The notes: generated by a model not told the origin, from the letters alone. A DNA stretch of 64,000 nt from Bradyrhizobium barranii subsp. barranii (GCF_017565645.3 NZ_CP086136.1:6059501-6123500), one strand, 5' to 3'; positions 24,359 to 34,407 are shown, counted from the stretch's first letter. Numbers and translations: made by a program.

Positions 24359-25639
24359 TCACTCGTACCGCAGCGCTTCGACGGGATCGAGGCGCGCGGC
24401 GCGCCACGACGGGTACAGCGTCGCAAGGAACGACAGCGTCAGCGCCATGATGACGACCGCCGTGGTCTCGCCGACGTCGATCTCGGCGGGCAGCTTCGAC
24501 AGGAAGTAGAGCTCCGGCGAGAACAGCTCGGTGCTGGTCAGCCAGGACAGGAATTGCCTGATGGACTCGATGTTGAGGCAGATGACGAGGCCGACGAAGA
24601 AGCCGACCAAGGTGCCGACCACGCCGATCGAGGCGCCCGTGATCAGGAAGACGCGCATGATCGAGCCTTGCGAGGCGCCCATCGTGCGCAGGATCGCGAT
24701 GTCGCTGCCCTTGTCCTTCACCAGCATGATCAGGCCGGAGACGATGTTGAGCGCGGCGACCAGCACGATCATGGTCAGGATCAGGAACATCACGTTGCGC
24801 TCGACCTGGAGCGCGTTGAAGAAGGTCGAGTTACGCTGCCGCCAGTCGACCAGGAACACCGGCCGGCCCGCAGCCTCCGTCACCGCCTTGCGGAAGGCGT
24901 CGATCTTGTCGGGGTTGGTGGTGAACACCTCGATCGAGGTGACGTCGTTGCTGCGGTTGAAATAGGCCTGAGCTTCAGCCAGTGGCATGAACACGAAGCC
25001 GAGATCGTATTCGGACATGCCGATCTCGAACACCGCCACGATCTTGTAGGGCTTGATGCGCGGCGTCGTGCCCATCGGGGTGACTGCGCCCTTCGGCGCC
25101 ACCAACGTCACGCTGTCACCGGCATGCAACGACAGCTGGTCGGCGAGGCGGCGGCCGATCGCGACCCCCTGCCCGTCGTCAAAGCCCTCGAGCGAGCCTT
25201 GCTTGATGTTCTTGGCGATCGAGGTGAGGTTGTTGAGGTCATCGGAGCGGATGCCGCGCACCAGGACGCCCGAGGCGTTCCACGGCGAGGACGCCAACGC
25301 CTGGCCGTCGACCACGGGCGCTGCGAGCCGGATGCCCTGGACCTGGCTGAGGCGGTCGGCGACGTCCTTCCAATCGGTCAGCGGCGATTCCAGCGGCTGC
25401 ACCAGGATGTGGCCGTTGAGGCCCAAAATCTTGTCGAGCAGCTCCTTGCGGAAGCCGTTCATGACCGCCATGACGATGATCAGCGTCGCCACGCCGAGCA
25501 TGATGCCGAGGAAGGAGAACCCGGCGATGACCGAGATGAATCCCTCCTTGCGGCGCGCCCGCAGATAGCGCGCCGACAGCATCCACTCGAATGGCGCAAA
25601 AGGCGCGGTTTGCTTGGTCTCGGTCATGGTCTCATCCAT
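24359..25639 (-). CDS. lolC: Lipoprotein-releasing ABC transporter permease LolC/E
   Basis: About 426 residues with the four-helix MacB/FtsX layout. The first helix near residue 35-60 follows [24 protein letters not shown] large periplasmic domain follows, then three C-terminal helices. The end, [18 protein letters not shown], is the family signature. Rhizobia have one LolC/E protein that probably forms a homodimer with LolD. Two starts are close, ATG 25639 and ATG 25627; I keep the longer one. It lies 73 bp after proS and 7 bp before lolD, so the three probably form one transcript. Confidence 0.92.
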   Translation of the reverse strand: MDETMTETKQTAPFAPFEWMLSARYLRARRKEGFISVIAGFSFLGIMLGVATLIIVMAVMNGFRKELLDKILGLNGHILVQPLESPLTDWKDVADRLSQVQGIRLAAPVVDGQALASSPWNASGVLVRGIRSDDLNNLTSIAKNIKQGSLEGFDDGQGVAIGRRLADQLSLHAGDSVTLVAPKGAVTPMGTTPRIKPYKIVAVFEIGMSEYDLGFVFMPLAEAQAYFNRSNDVTSIEVFTTNPDKIDAFRKAVTEAAGRPVFLVDWRQRNSTFFNALQVERNVMFLILTMIVLVAALNIVSGLIMLVKDKGSDIAILRTMGASQGSIMRVFLITGASIGVVGTLVGFFVGLVICLNIESIRQFLSWLTSTELFSPELYFLSKLPAEIDVGETTAVVIMALTLSFLATLYPSWRAARLDPVEALRYE

Positions 25640-25712
25640 CGCTCGATAATCCCATAATTCGGGGTCAATTGTGGCCGGATTGGCGGCCGCGATATCGCGC
25701 GATGAACAATAT

Positions 25713-27032
25713 TCAGCCGACCAGCCGGGCGACCGCGTCCGCAGGCGACATCGTCTCGCGCGAGCCGTCACTGCGCTTCTTGATCTCGACCTTGCCCTCG
25801 GCGAGGCTCTTCGGCCCGATCATGATCTGCCAGGGGATGCCGATCAGGTCGGCGGCGGCGAATTTGGCGCCGGCGCGCTGGTCGGTGTCGTCGTAGAGCA
25901 CGTCGACGCCCTTGGCGGTGAGCTCGGCGTAGAGCTTCTCGCAGGCCGCATCGACCGCGGCATCGCCCTGCTTGAGGTTGAGAATCGACACGCGGAAGGG
26001 GGCCACCGCCTCCGGCCATTTGATGCCGGCATCGTCATGGCAGGCCTCGATGATGGCGCCCAGCAGGCGCGAGACGCCGACGCCGTAGGAGCCGCCATGG
26101 ATCGGCACATCGACACCGTCGGGGCCCGCAACCAGTGCCTTCATCGCGTCGGAATACTTCGTGCCGAAATAGAAGATCTGCCCGACCTCGATGCCGCGGG
26201 TGTTCACCCGCTTGTCCGCAGGCACTTCCTGCTCGAAGCGCGCGGCGTCGTGCACGTCTTCCGTCGCCGCATAGACCGAGGTCCATTGCTTGATGATCGG
26301 CGTCAGGTCGCTGTCATAGTCGACGTCCTCGCCCGGCACCGGCAGGTCCAGCACGTCGCGATTGATGAAAACGCCGGATTCACCGGTCTCTGCAAGTACG
26401 ATGAACTCGTGGCTGAGATCGCCGCCGATCGGGCCGGTCTCGGCGCGCATCGGGATCGCCTTCAGCCCCATTCGCGCGAAGGTGCGCAGATAGGCGACGA
26501 ACATCTTGTTGTAGGCGACGCGCGCTGCGGCCTCGTTGAGGTCGAAGGAGTAAGCGTCCTTCATCAGGAATTCGCGGCCGCGCATCACGCCGAAACGCGG
26601 ACGCTGCTCGTCGCGGAATTTCCATTGGATATGATAGAGATTCAGCGGCAGGTTCTTGTAGGACTTGACGTAGGCGCGGAAGATCTCGGTGATCATTTCC
26701 TCGTTGGTCGGCCCGTACAGGAGCTCGCGCTTGTGGCGGTCGGCGATGCGCAGCATTTCCGGGCCGTAGGCGTCGTAACGGCCGCTCTCGCGCCAGAGGT
26801 CGGCGAGCTGGAGCGTCGGCATCAACAGTTCCAGCGCGCCGGAGCGGTCCTGCTCCTCGCGCACGATCTGCTCGATCTTCTTCAGCACGCGGAAGCCGAG
26901 CGGCAGCCAGGCATAGATGCCGGCCGCCTCCTGCCGGATCATGCCGGCGCGCAGCATCAGCCGATGCGAGACGATCTCCGCCTCTTTCGGATTTTCCTTC
27001 AGAATGGGCAGAAAGAATCGCGACAACCGCAT
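25713..27032 (-). CDS. proS: Prolyl-tRNA synthetase (short alphaproteobacterial type)
   Basis: A 439-residue class II synthetase. Motif 1 region is [19 protein letters not shown], motif 2 is [25 protein letters not shown], and motif 3 is [17 protein letters not shown]. The C-terminal anticodon-binding domain includes [30 protein letters not shown]. The protein goes from motif 2 to motif 3 without the INS editing insertion found in the 570-residue E. coli enzyme, as is normal for alphaproteobacteria. The start MRLSRFFLP is standard. It heads the proS-lolC-lolD unit. Confidence 0.96.
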   Translation of the reverse strand: MRLSRFFLPILKENPKEAEIVSHRLMLRAGMIRQEAAGIYAWLPLGFRVLKKIEQIVREEQDRSGALELLMPTLQLADLWRESGRYDAYGPEMLRIADRHKRELLYGPTNEEMITEIFRAYVKSYKNLPLNLYHIQWKFRDEQRPRFGVMRGREFLMKDAYSFDLNEAAARVAYNKMFVAYLRTFARMGLKAIPMRAETGPIGGDLSHEFIVLAETGESGVFINRDVLDLPVPGEDVDYDSDLTPIIKQWTSVYAATEDVHDAARFEQEVPADKRVNTRGIEVGQIFYFGTKYSDAMKALVAGPDGVDVPIHGGSYGVGVSRLLGAIIEACHDDAGIKWPEAVAPFRVSILNLKQGDAAVDAACEKLYAELTAKGVDVLYDDTDQRAGAKFAAADLIGIPWQIMIGPKSLAEGKVEIKKRSDGSRETMSPADAVARLVG

Positions 27033-27104
27033 GGCAATACTCTGGGAATCAGTGATCGCCTGCAGTGAAAGCGGATTGGGAGCGAAAACACAAGACCGGG
27101 AATG

Positions 27105-27125
27105 AGGAAAAGCCGCTAAGGCGGC
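27105..27125 (-). terminator. Terminator of the copper operon
   Basis: On the minus strand GCCGC-CTTA-GCGGC is followed by TTTTCC, about 60 bp after the CopC-CopD stop and before proS. A modest stem with a short T run, well placed to end the pcu transcript. Confidence 0.55.
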
Positions 27126-27183
27126 GGAATTCCTGTCATTTTTCCGTTGCCTTCAGGTTCAGCATGAACCGTACCGGCGCGCT

Positions 27184-28746
27184 TTAAGGCAGCCCCAGAT
27201 CGAGTTCGTCCTCCAGCGTGACCTTCTCGAAATCGGTCACCAGCGCGTCGATCCGCACATGCCACCGCCCCGCAAAGGGAAGCTCGACCTTGCGCACATG
27301 CCAGTAGCCGTCCGGCTCGAGCGAGGCGCCCCGTTCCATCGGCTCGATACCACGTTCAGGCAGGCTCAGGGTCAGCGTCACCTCCTTCGCGATCAGCGGC
27401 GTGGCCTCGCCGGTCATGAGCTGAAGCACGAAATCGTCGAGCCCGGCCTTGCCCGGCGAGACCAGCACCTGGAACATCGCCTTGTCGCTGTGGATGTGGA
27501 TCGCTAGCGGCGTCTCGGGAATGATCGTCCGCGGCGGTGGGGTGAAGCGCCAGCCGGCGACGACGGCAAGGATGGCGAGTGCGATCGCGCCTTCCAGCAG
27601 GATCGAGCGCTTGAGCGCGGGCGTCCCATTCTCGTCGCGGGCCAGGGCCGGTGTCAGCCTGAACCGATTGAGCGCGGCGAGCGCCAGTAATCCCGTGACC
27701 AATGCAAGCTTGATCGAGAGGATGAGTCCGTAGCGGGTCTCGACCAGCGCGACCGGCTTTTCGAGCTGAACGATCGCGAGTGCGAGGCCGGTCAAGGCCA
27801 GCACGCCGACCGCCAGCGCAGCGATGCGGGAAAAGCGGTTCACGACGGGGAGCGTCGCAGTCGTCGGCTTCGACACCAGCGCGACCAGCGGCGCGAGAGC
27901 ACCGATCCAGATGGTGACGCCGAGGCCGTGGAGAAAGATCGCCGGCCGGGTCAAAGCCTCCGGCGGGGCCGTTGCGGCGTGCCCGGTCATGGCAAGCGAC
28001 AGGCCGACGCCGACCAGCGCGATGATCGCAAGAGCGCGCGCGTACCATGCGCTGCGCAGCGCCATCAACGCGAACAGCATCGCAGCAATCGCAACCAGCA
28101 GCGCGGGGCCGGCACTGGTCGCGAACGCGACTTTCCAGGGGGCGGCCGTCGCGAGAGCCGCTGGCGGCAGCCCGAGAAGATCCAGGCCTAACACCCCGAG
28201 AGAGACAGCGGCGCTCGGAATGCCGATGGCGAGCGCTACGCGTGGAACGGTCATGCCCGTCGTCGACCACGCAACCCAGCGCGCAAAGAACACGCCTCCG
28301 ACACCGACGAACAGCCCGAGATACAGACCGACGCGCGCCAACCAGATCAGCACGTTCAACCCGCGATCCGCATTGGCGGGAGGTTGCGTCCCCGTCGGCA
28401 TGCCGATCGAGAAGATCACCGATCCCGCGACGGGATGGCCGTCCTGCGAGATCACGCGATAGCTGACGACCGCAGTGCCCTGCGGCAGGTCTGGCGGCAT
28501 CGAGACCGAGATCGTTTCGCCAGACGCGCTGACGTGCGCATCGTCCCTCGCCCTGCCGGCGCCGTCGATCAATTGGATTGCGCCCGGCGTTACCGCCTCG
28601 TTGAAGCGCAGCTCCACCGCCTTCGGCGCGCTCGCAAGCATGCTGCCGCTTGCCGGCTCGACTGCGACGAGCGCCGCATGTGCAGACGCGCCAGTCGTGA
28701 ATCCGACAACGCAGAAGAGTGTTGCGAGCGCGGCGAGCAGACGCAT
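27184..28746 (-). CDS. pcuE: CopC-CopD fusion copper transport protein (PcuE/YcnJ-like)
   Basis: A 520-residue protein with three parts. A signal peptide and CopC domain come first (SAHAALVAVEPASGSMLASAPKAVELRFNEAV; the mature N-terminal His is a copper ligand in the family). A CopD-like membrane domain of about eight helices follows (roughly 130-400). A C-terminal periplasmic domain (AIHIHSDKAMFQVLVSPGKAG to ELDLGLP) resembles the YtkA-like protein encoded upstream. Known relatives YcnJ and PcuE take copper across the inner membrane. Its ATG overlaps the ycnI stop as TGATG, so translation is coupled. Confidence 0.88.
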   Translation of the reverse strand: MRLLAALATLFCVVGFTTGASAHAALVAVEPASGSMLASAPKAVELRFNEAVTPGAIQLIDGAGRARDDAHVSASGETISVSMPPDLPQGTAVVSYRVISQDGHPVAGSVIFSIGMPTGTQPPANADRGLNVLIWLARVGLYLGLFVGVGGVFFARWVAWSTTGMTVPRVALAIGIPSAAVSLGVLGLDLLGLPPAALATAAPWKVAFATSAGPALLVAIAAMLFALMALRSAWYARALAIIALVGVGLSLAMTGHAATAPPEALTRPAIFLHGLGVTIWIGALAPLVALVSKPTTATLPVVNRFSRIAALAVGVLALTGLALAIVQLEKPVALVETRYGLILSIKLALVTGLLALAALNRFRLTPALARDENGTPALKRSILLEGAIALAILAVVAGWRFTPPPRTIIPETPLAIHIHSDKAMFQVLVSPGKAGLDDFVLQLMTGEATPLIAKEVTLTLSLPERGIEPMERGASLEPDGYWHVRKVELPFAGRWHVRIDALVTDFEKVTLEDELDLGLP

Positions 28747-29264
28747 CAGGGCTTTGGCAGGAGCTTCACGCCCGGTGCTGGCGATTTGCCCTCATGCGAA
28801 TGCCCTTCCCCGTCCGCCGGGATCTCGATCCAGCGGCTGACGCCGGTCTCGCACTCCTGGACGACAGGGAAATACAGCGTCGTGTTCGGCTTCAGGCTGT
28901 TGGTCAGGAAGCTACTGATGACGAACTCGTCGTAATTGTGATCCGGCAGCTTGCCGCCGGACCAGGCCACCTCCCTGACGCCGGAGGCAAGCTTGTTGCC
29001 GTGATAGTCGTATTCATTGGCGTACTTGCCTTCGACGACATCGACGCTCCAGCCCGCCTTCGGCATCGGCTTCACCGCAATCACGCCTTCCGGAATCTGC
29101 ACCCTGATCTTCACCGTGGGCGAACCCGCGCAGCCGTGCGGCACGGCGAAGACGGCCTTATAGTAGGAACCAACCGTCGCCTGCTTGGTCTCGAGCGTGA
29201 TATGCGCCGATGCAGGCGACGCGGCCAGCGCGGCGATCAGGAACAGGCAGGATTTCTTCGACAT
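28746..29264 (-). CDS. pcuD: YcnI-like (DUF1775) periplasmic copper-binding protein (PcuD-like)
   Basis: A 172-residue protein with a signal peptide (SKKSCLFLIAALAASPASAH) whose cleavage leaves the histidine that coordinates copper in YcnI. The DUF1775 core shows ITLETKQATVGSYYKAVFAVPHGCAGSPT, VRVQIPEGV and WSGGKLPDHNYDEF. A His-containing tail (DGEGHSHEGKSP) may add metal sites. It overlaps the CopC-CopD gene by one base and lies 21 bp after the YtkA-like gene. It is predicted to hand copper to the membrane transporter. Confidence 0.88.
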   Translation of the reverse strand: MSKKSCLFLIAALAASPASAHITLETKQATVGSYYKAVFAVPHGCAGSPTVKIRVQIPEGVIAVKPMPKAGWSVDVVEGKYANEYDYHGNKLASGVREVAWSGGKLPDHNYDEFVISSFLTNSLKPNTTLYFPVVQECETGVSRWIEIPADGEGHSHEGKSPAPGVKLLPKP

Positions 29265-29285
29265 GTTAGTGCCCCTTCGACATCG

Positions 29286-29720
29286 TCATTTAATCAGGAT
29301 CGGCGATTCCACGCTGACATGATCGGCCTCGGAGATCGAAATTCCGAGGCCTAGCATCCAGCGTCCGGGCGTCAATTGCGCGACCTTCACGTGCCAGCTG
29401 TCCTCGCCGTCGCGCGAAGCCTCGACCGGCGCGAGCTTCCGCCCGGACTGCGTGTCCACGAGCGTCACCGACACGGCTCTCGCCGCGAGCGGCGTCTCGT
29501 CCGTGGTTTCGAGCTGGATGGCGATCTCGACCGGGCCGGCGCGCCCCGGCGAGACCGTGACGTTGGCCATCGCCTTCTCGGTGTGCAGGTGCGTGAAGAA
29601 GCTGTCGTCGTCCGTCGCCGCCGCAAGCGGTGTCGCGGCAACCGACAGCAACGCAGCCATTGCGAGCGCGAGGCCTGTGAGGGATCGACGCGAGGTCATC
29701 GGAGACTTGATCTGTTTCAT
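29286..29720 (-). CDS. YtkA/FixH-like periplasmic protein
   Basis: A 144-residue protein starting MKQIKSPMTSRRSLTGLALAM, a hydrophobic signal or anchor of possible Tat type. The mature domain has THLHTEKAMANVTVSPGRAG, then VEIAIQLETTDETPLAARAVSVTL and WHVKVAQLTPGRWMLGLGI. This immunoglobulin-like YtkA fold matches the C-terminal domain of the CopC-CopD protein in the same operon (compare HIHSDKAMFQVLVSPGKAG). The start overlaps the pcuC stop as TGATG. It seems additional to the five-gene pcuABCDE layout. A copper-handling accessory role is inferred. Confidence 0.8.
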   Translation of the reverse strand: MKQIKSPMTSRRSLTGLALAMAALLSVAATPLAAATDDDSFFTHLHTEKAMANVTVSPGRAGPVEIAIQLETTDETPLAARAVSVTLVDTQSGRKLAPVEASRDGEDSWHVKVAQLTPGRWMLGLGISISEADHVSVESPILIK

Positions 29721-30241
29721 CACATCTTCATTCCCGAATGATCCGGCATTTTCTTCATCATGTGCCCGCCGTCGCCGGGCGCCTGCGCACCGACGCCCTG
29801 GACGTCGAGGGAGACGGCGACCTTGCCGGCCTTCTCGAACTCCAGCGTCACCGGTACCTTGTCACCCTGCTTGAACGGCCCCTTCAGCTCCTGGAGCATC
29901 AGATGATTGCCGCCGGGCGCGAGCTTCACCGTCTTGCCGGCATCGATCACGAGCCCCTTGTCGAGCGGACGCATCTTCATCACACCGTTGTCCATCGCCA
30001 TCTCATGGACCTCGGTCTTCCCCGCGATGTCGGCGGAAACGCTGACCAGCCTGTCCGCCGTTGTCCCCTTGTTCTCGATGGTGAGATAGCCGCCGGCGAC
30101 CTTGGCGCCGCCCGGCGTCGCCCGGCTCCAGGCCTGCGAGATGACGAGATCGCCGGCCTTGACGTCCTCGGCCGCCGCTGGTGCTGCACAGAGCGCGAGA
30201 GCGAACGCTGCGAGCAGCACATCTTTCAACATGGTCTTCAT
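29720..30241 (-). CDS. pcuC: PCu(A)C periplasmic copper chaperone (PcuC-like)
   Basis: A 173-residue chaperone with a signal peptide (KTMLKDVLLAAFALALCAAPAAA). The copper motif H(M)-x-M-x-HxM is present as EVHEMAMDNGVMKMRPL and GGNHLMLQELKGPF. The C-terminus adds a Met/His-rich tail (GGHMMKKMPDHSGMKM), which is a second possible Cu(I) site. PCu(A)C proteins deliver Cu(I) to cytochrome oxidase subunit II, and PcuC was shown to do so in Bradyrhizobium. The stop overlaps the next start. Confidence 0.92.
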   Translation of the reverse strand: MKTMLKDVLLAAFALALCAAPAAAEDVKAGDLVISQAWSRATPGGAKVAGGYLTIENKGTTADRLVSVSADIAGKTEVHEMAMDNGVMKMRPLDKGLVIDAGKTVKLAPGGNHLMLQELKGPFKQGDKVPVTLEFEKAGKVAVSLDVQGVGAQAPGDGGHMMKKMPDHSGMKM

Positions 30242-30269
30242 ATCGGTATTCCCGTTTGCAGATTGAATT

Positions 30270-30767
30270 TCAGTGTGTGGCGAGCTGTTGGCCCGACCAT
30301 TTTTCGAGATCGGCCATCTGGGCCGAGCCTTCGATCGTCGTGATTGTCCCGTCCCGGGAGATGAGCATGGTCCGGGGAATGTCGCCCTGCCAGGCGGGGT
30401 CGATCTCGAACCTCAAACGCTCGACAAAACCGTCATTGAAGATGAAGTTCTCGGTCGACGACAGCCCCGCCTTGTCAAGCATCGACTGCGTTGCCGCCGG
30501 CAGATTCGGCACGAGATCGGCGCTGATCGTGACCACGTCGATCCCGGGATGGTCCTTCGCAAACTGCCCGAGCAACGGCAGCTCGACCTTGCAGGGCCCG
30601 CAGGTCACGCCCCAGAAATGCACGAGCGTCGGGCGGCCCGCATGACCCCTAAGGACGCCTTGCCAGGTGCCGCGCTCGAACGGTTTCAGGGCCGGCGCTG
30701 CTCCCAGCATAGCCGTTGACGCGATCAGGAGACCCAGACCCAGAATGCCTGCAAATCGACGTCTCAT
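30270..30767 (-). CDS. TlpA/thioredoxin-like periplasmic protein
   Basis: A 165-residue protein with a signal peptide (RRRFAGILGLGLLIASTAML) and a thioredoxin fold. The active site is FWGVTCGPCKVELPLL, a CGPC rather than the WCVPC of classical TlpA, and the cis-proline loop is IPRTMLISRDG. Relatives reduce or metallate copper-protein thiols, such as CoxB and ScoI. The ATG at 30767 overlaps the stop of the BNR gene as ATGA. Its position inside a copper operon suggests it keeps cysteines of the receptor, propeller or chaperone partners reduced (inference). Confidence 0.85.
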   Translation of the reverse strand: MRRRFAGILGLGLLIASTAMLGAAPALKPFERGTWQGVLRGHAGRPTLVHFWGVTCGPCKVELPLLGQFAKDHPGIDVVTISADLVPNLPAATQSMLDKAGLSSTENFIFNDGFVERLRFEIDPAWQGDIPRTMLISRDGTITTIEGSAQMADLEKWSGQQLATH

Positions 30768-32005
30768 GGCTGGTCCTCGATTGCTGTGAGCCGATAGCCG
30801 TCCGCTTTCGTCATCCATGACAAATAGACCTGTTCGCCATTGGAAACGAGCAAGGGATGATCGGATGTGTCGGTCGTGCTCGATATCGTCTTCGGCGGCG
30901 ACCAGCTCTCGCCATCGTCGCGGGAAATCATCATCTGGACCGAGGTCTTCTCGCCGTCGAACTCCTTCCAGACCATCACCGTTCCCACAGCACTTGCGAG
31001 CACGTAAGGACGCGTCGGATTGCGGCCCGGCTGCCCCAGCGCCATGGGCGCAGAGAAGGTGCGGCCTTCGTCGCGCGAGTGGGCGTAGAACAGTCCCTTG
31101 CGCGCCTTGCCGTTCGTGTACCAGGCGACGTGATAGGTCCCGTTCGGCGCAACGGTGAGGCTCGGTCCGTGATGCGGGCAGGCGTTGATCTGCCAGTCGT
31201 CATTGCTGACCCGATGGATTTCCCCCGGCGTCGAGACGTCGGCGAAGGTCATGACCGCGTGATCACGCACGCCGCCCTCGAAGATATTTCTGAAGATCAC
31301 GGCCGGACGCCCGGGCGCCGCGAATGTCAGCCCCAACCGGCAGCATTCGCAGGTGTTGTCACGCGCAAGCTTCGCCTCCGCGTAGGTGCGGCCGCCATCG
31401 CGCGACGAGGCGAAGAACAGCCCCGCTCCCTCGTACTTCCGTCCCGCCTCCTTCGCGGGAACGCGATTGCGCTTGTCCAGCCATGCCGCAAAGACCGTTC
31501 CGTCCTGATCGAGCGCCAGCGCCTCAAAGCGCTGGCTCTCATTGTTGGCGGTGATGGGCCTCAGCTCCGCAAAGCTCTTTCCGCCATCGGCCGAGCGTGT
31601 GTAGAGCACTTGGCCGTTGAAAGCCTCATCCCTGAAGATCGAGAATGCGAGCGCGATGCCGCCCTTGCGGTCGACCACTATCTTGGGCCGGGCGTCCGGC
31701 CCCCAATCAAGGTTCAGCCGCTTCGTCGTGACCTGGGTGGGCGCCGAGAAGCTGCGACCCGCATCCGGTGAACTCGCAACCGAGACCTGCCCGCCCGCCA
31801 TCCAGACCAGCCACAGCGTTCCGTCCGGTCCGAATGCGGGCGTCACCTTGGTTGCGCAGCGCAACGTCAGCTCCTCACACGCCGCTTCGGAGGCATGCTG
31901 ACCGTGCATTTGCGCGAGCGCCGCACCTTGCAGGAATGCAAGAGCGATTATCCCAAGCAAGCCACTTCGGACCATGGCCCTATTCCCTTCGAGAGCCCGG
32001 ATCAT
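30764..32005 (-). CDS. Secreted BNR/Asp-box beta-propeller protein, not a proven sialidase
   Basis: A 413-residue protein with a signal peptide (residues 11-31, VRSGLLGIIALAFLQGAALA) and repeated Asp-box turns (SSPDAGRSFS, RSADGGKSF, SSRDGGRTY, HSRDEGRTF, SRDDGESW). It would be annotated sialidase-like, but the sialidase Arg triad is not evident. It has two unusual Cys/His clusters, NTCECCRLG and INACPHHGPS. The start ATG overlaps the TonB-receptor stop as ATGA; an internal ATG at 31975 is possible. Given the operon, I infer a copper-binding or copper-ligand-processing role. Confidence 0.8.
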   Translation of the reverse strand: MIRALEGNRAMVRSGLLGIIALAFLQGAALAQMHGQHASEAACEELTLRCATKVTPAFGPDGTLWLVWMAGGQVSVASSPDAGRSFSAPTQVTTKRLNLDWGPDARPKIVVDRKGGIALAFSIFRDEAFNGQVLYTRSADGGKSFAELRPITANNESQRFEALALDQDGTVFAAWLDKRNRVPAKEAGRKYEGAGLFFASSRDGGRTYAEAKLARDNTCECCRLGLTFAAPGRPAVIFRNIFEGGVRDHAVMTFADVSTPGEIHRVSNDDWQINACPHHGPSLTVAPNGTYHVAWYTNGKARKGLFYAHSRDEGRTFSAPMALGQPGRNPTRPYVLASAVGTVMVWKEFDGEKTSVQMMISRDDGESWSPPKTISSTTDTSDHPLLVSNGEQVYLSWMTKADGYRLTAIEDQP

Positions 32006-34407
32006 CTGAATGCCACCTTCATACCCGCAACGAACAGGCGCGGCGAGCCCGCGTAGATCGATCCCGTCGTGTTTGCGAGCACGCTCGCAGGATTTTGAAG
32101 GCCGGCCGCCGTCACCGTATTGGCGATGTTGTTTGCCGACGCGACGTAGGTACGGTCGAAAACATTCCTGACTTCGAGGAACAGGTTCACGGATCTGAAC
32201 GTGTCGGACACCAGATCGGTCTTGTAGTGGACGTTCAAATTGACCAGCTCATAACCCGGCGCCTTCAACAGATTTGCATTGTCCATGTAGAAGGAGTCCT
32301 TCCACTGGACTTCCACGAAGCCACCGAGACCTGCCAGTGGCCCGGCAAACTCGTCGTAGCCGACCCGGGCTGTCAGCTCGTTGGGCGAGATGCCGGGGAT
32401 CTTGTTGCCGGCCCGGTTGAAGCTGAAGACCGCACCATTGGTGATGTTCTCGACATACTCCGTGTAGACCTCGTCGAGGTAGGTGTAGGCCGCCATGAAC
32501 CGCCAGCCCGGATAGAACTTCCAATCGGCCGCAAGCTCGATGCCGCGATGCTCCGAGCGCGGCGCGTTGAACGTGTAGCTCGCGTTAGGTGAATTGACAG
32601 GTGTTGCCTGCGATACAAGTTCGTCGCGGAAGAACTCGTAGAAGCCCGTCGCGCTGACTTTGAGCGTGTTGTTCGGTGTCCAGTCGAAACCGAGGTCGTA
32701 GCCCAGATTTTTCTGAGCCTGGAGCTGGGTATTGTTGCCCGACAGCCCACTCGGCAGGACAAACAGGTTCGAAACCTGCGGAGTGCCGTACCCCGTAGCA
32801 ACCCGCCCCCTGAGCACCCACTCGTTGTTCACCGTATAGAGCAACGCTAGTTCAGGCGCAGTGTTCTGGAATTGCCTGTCCGCGGTCGTCAGCGTCGTCG
32901 TGGTAATGCCGGTGGGGCCAGCGTACGCATACGCAGTGTTGATCCCCTTGAGAACGGTAGTTTCCCAGCCGATGCCTGCGACAGCCGTCAAGGATGTCGT
33001 CAGCTTGAGCTCTTCCCGCGCGCGAACGCCGTAATTGGTCGTCTGGCTATAAAGATTGCTCGACAGACTGCCGAGCGTCGCGTTTCCTCCCGGCATGACG
33101 TTCCGCGTGTCGCTCGAGGCCGTCAGGGTGTTGTAGAAGGCACCGAAGAACGTGGTCGATTCCAGGCCGAGAATCTCGCCCCGCTTGGTGACGTCGCTCA
33201 TGAAATTGTACGAGGGAAAATCTCCGATCGCGCTGGTCGTGCCGGTCGGCTGATTGATGTTCCTGTCGTCGAACACGAACTGGTTGCGCCAGGTCGTGGT
33301 GTTGTCGAAATCGTGCTCCCAGCGGCCGCCGACGATGGTGCGGCGGTCGTTGCGGCCAAGCCCGGCCTGCACGGCCGTCTCCTTGTCGGTTCCAGCGGTT
33401 GCATTGAAGCCGTTGTTGAACAGTGTGACCGTGCCGCATCCGGCAGCGGCCGAGACGCCGGTCGCACAGCCCTGCTGGAAAGGGTTTTGATAGTACTGGT
33501 TCAGCGACTGCCGGATCGGCAACCGCGCGCTGAGGTCGTTGTTGATGATCTTGACCGTGAAACGATCGTCCGGCGTCGCCTTGAGCGTTCCGAGGAAGTT
33601 GACGGTCTGCGTGTTGAACCAGCTATTGCCGATATAGCCGTCGCCTCGCGTGTCGCTTGCGAACAGCGAGCCCTCGAAGTTCCCGACCTTTTTGCCGGCC
33701 GCGAGATAATTGTTGAGATAGCCGTAGCTGCCGCCGTCGACGCCATATTCGACGCCGTCGATCGTGCCGCCGGGCCGTGTCCGGAAATTGAGCGCGCCGC
33801 CGGTCGCGTAGTTCCCGTAGAGCGCCGACGAAGGGCCGCGAATGACGTCGATCGCCGCATAGGCGCGCGGATCGATCAGGTCACTGCGGGACAGCCCGTC
33901 CGGTTGCGTGACCGGGAAGCCGTCGTCGAAGATCACGAGATTGCGGATGCCGAAGCCGTTGCGGGCGTTGGAGCCGCGGATCGAGATACCGATATCGCGG
34001 GGTCCGTTGCCCTGCTTCACCGATATGCCGGGGCTCTCGCGCAGCACGTCGGCCACGGTAACCGCCGGCCGGTTGTCGAACTGGCTGCGATAGATGGTCG
34101 TCTCGGTCTGGCCGGTTGGCGCCTGATTGAGACCGGCTCGCGCAGCGCTGGCCGTCACGGCCCGGTTTGGGGCCGACGCGCCGACGCTCGCACGCGGCGT
34201 AACGGGCCTCGCTGCGCGGCCGGCCGAAGCGGATCGCGGCCGCGAAGGCCGGGTGACTGGTTTGGCACGGCCAGTCTGCGGCGCCTCAACGGTAACCGCC
34301 GGCAGCTCCGTGTTCGTGCTTTGGGCAAAGACTCCGCTCAACGACGCAAGCAGCGCGGCCTGAACCGCGACGGCGCTCACGCCACGGCGGACATGACAAC
34401 GTAACAT
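32002..34407 (-). CDS. pcuB: TonB-dependent outer-membrane receptor (PcuB-like)
   Basis: A receptor of about 801 residues. A signal peptide is followed by a Pro/Ala/Arg linker. The plug domain has TVADVLRESPGISVKQGNGPRDIGISIRGS, IFDDGFPVTQPDG, then IDVIRGPSSALYGNYATGGALNFRTR. The 22-strand barrel ends LFVAGMKVAFR. The start at 34407 has AGGA 7 nt upstream, and the reading from 34479 lacks one. PcuB is the TonB receptor of the Bradyrhizobium copper-starvation operon, and the neighbours support the same role here. The natural substrate may be a copper chelate. Confidence 0.88.
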   Translation of the reverse strand: MLRCHVRRGVSAVAVQAALLASLSGVFAQSTNTELPAVTVEAPQTGRAKPVTRPSRPRSASAGRAARPVTPRASVGASAPNRAVTASAARAGLNQAPTGQTETTIYRSQFDNRPAVTVADVLRESPGISVKQGNGPRDIGISIRGSNARNGFGIRNLVIFDDGFPVTQPDGLSRSDLIDPRAYAAIDVIRGPSSALYGNYATGGALNFRTRPGGTIDGVEYGVDGGSYGYLNNYLAAGKKVGNFEGSLFASDTRGDGYIGNSWFNTQTVNFLGTLKATPDDRFTVKIINNDLSARLPIRQSLNQYYQNPFQQGCATGVSAAAGCGTVTLFNNGFNATAGTDKETAVQAGLGRNDRRTIVGGRWEHDFDNTTTWRNQFVFDDRNINQPTGTTSAIGDFPSYNFMSDVTKRGEILGLESTTFFGAFYNTLTASSDTRNVMPGGNATLGSLSSNLYSQTTNYGVRAREELKLTTSLTAVAGIGWETTVLKGINTAYAYAGPTGITTTTLTTADRQFQNTAPELALLYTVNNEWVLRGRVATGYGTPQVSNLFVLPSGLSGNNTQLQAQKNLGYDLGFDWTPNNTLKVSATGFYEFFRDELVSQATPVNSPNASYTFNAPRSEHRGIELAADWKFYPGWRFMAAYTYLDEVYTEYVENITNGAVFSFNRAGNKIPGISPNELTARVGYDEFAGPLAGLGGFVEVQWKDSFYMDNANLLKAPGYELVNLNVHYKTDLVSDTFRSVNLFLEVRNVFDRTYVASANNIANTVTAAGLQNPASVLANTTGSIYAGSPRLFVAGMKVAFR

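Noticed and set aside
30764..32005. Calling the BNR protein an exo-alpha-sialidase
   Set aside because: Asp-boxes occur in many propellers, the catalytic Arg triad is not evident, and the operon is about copper.
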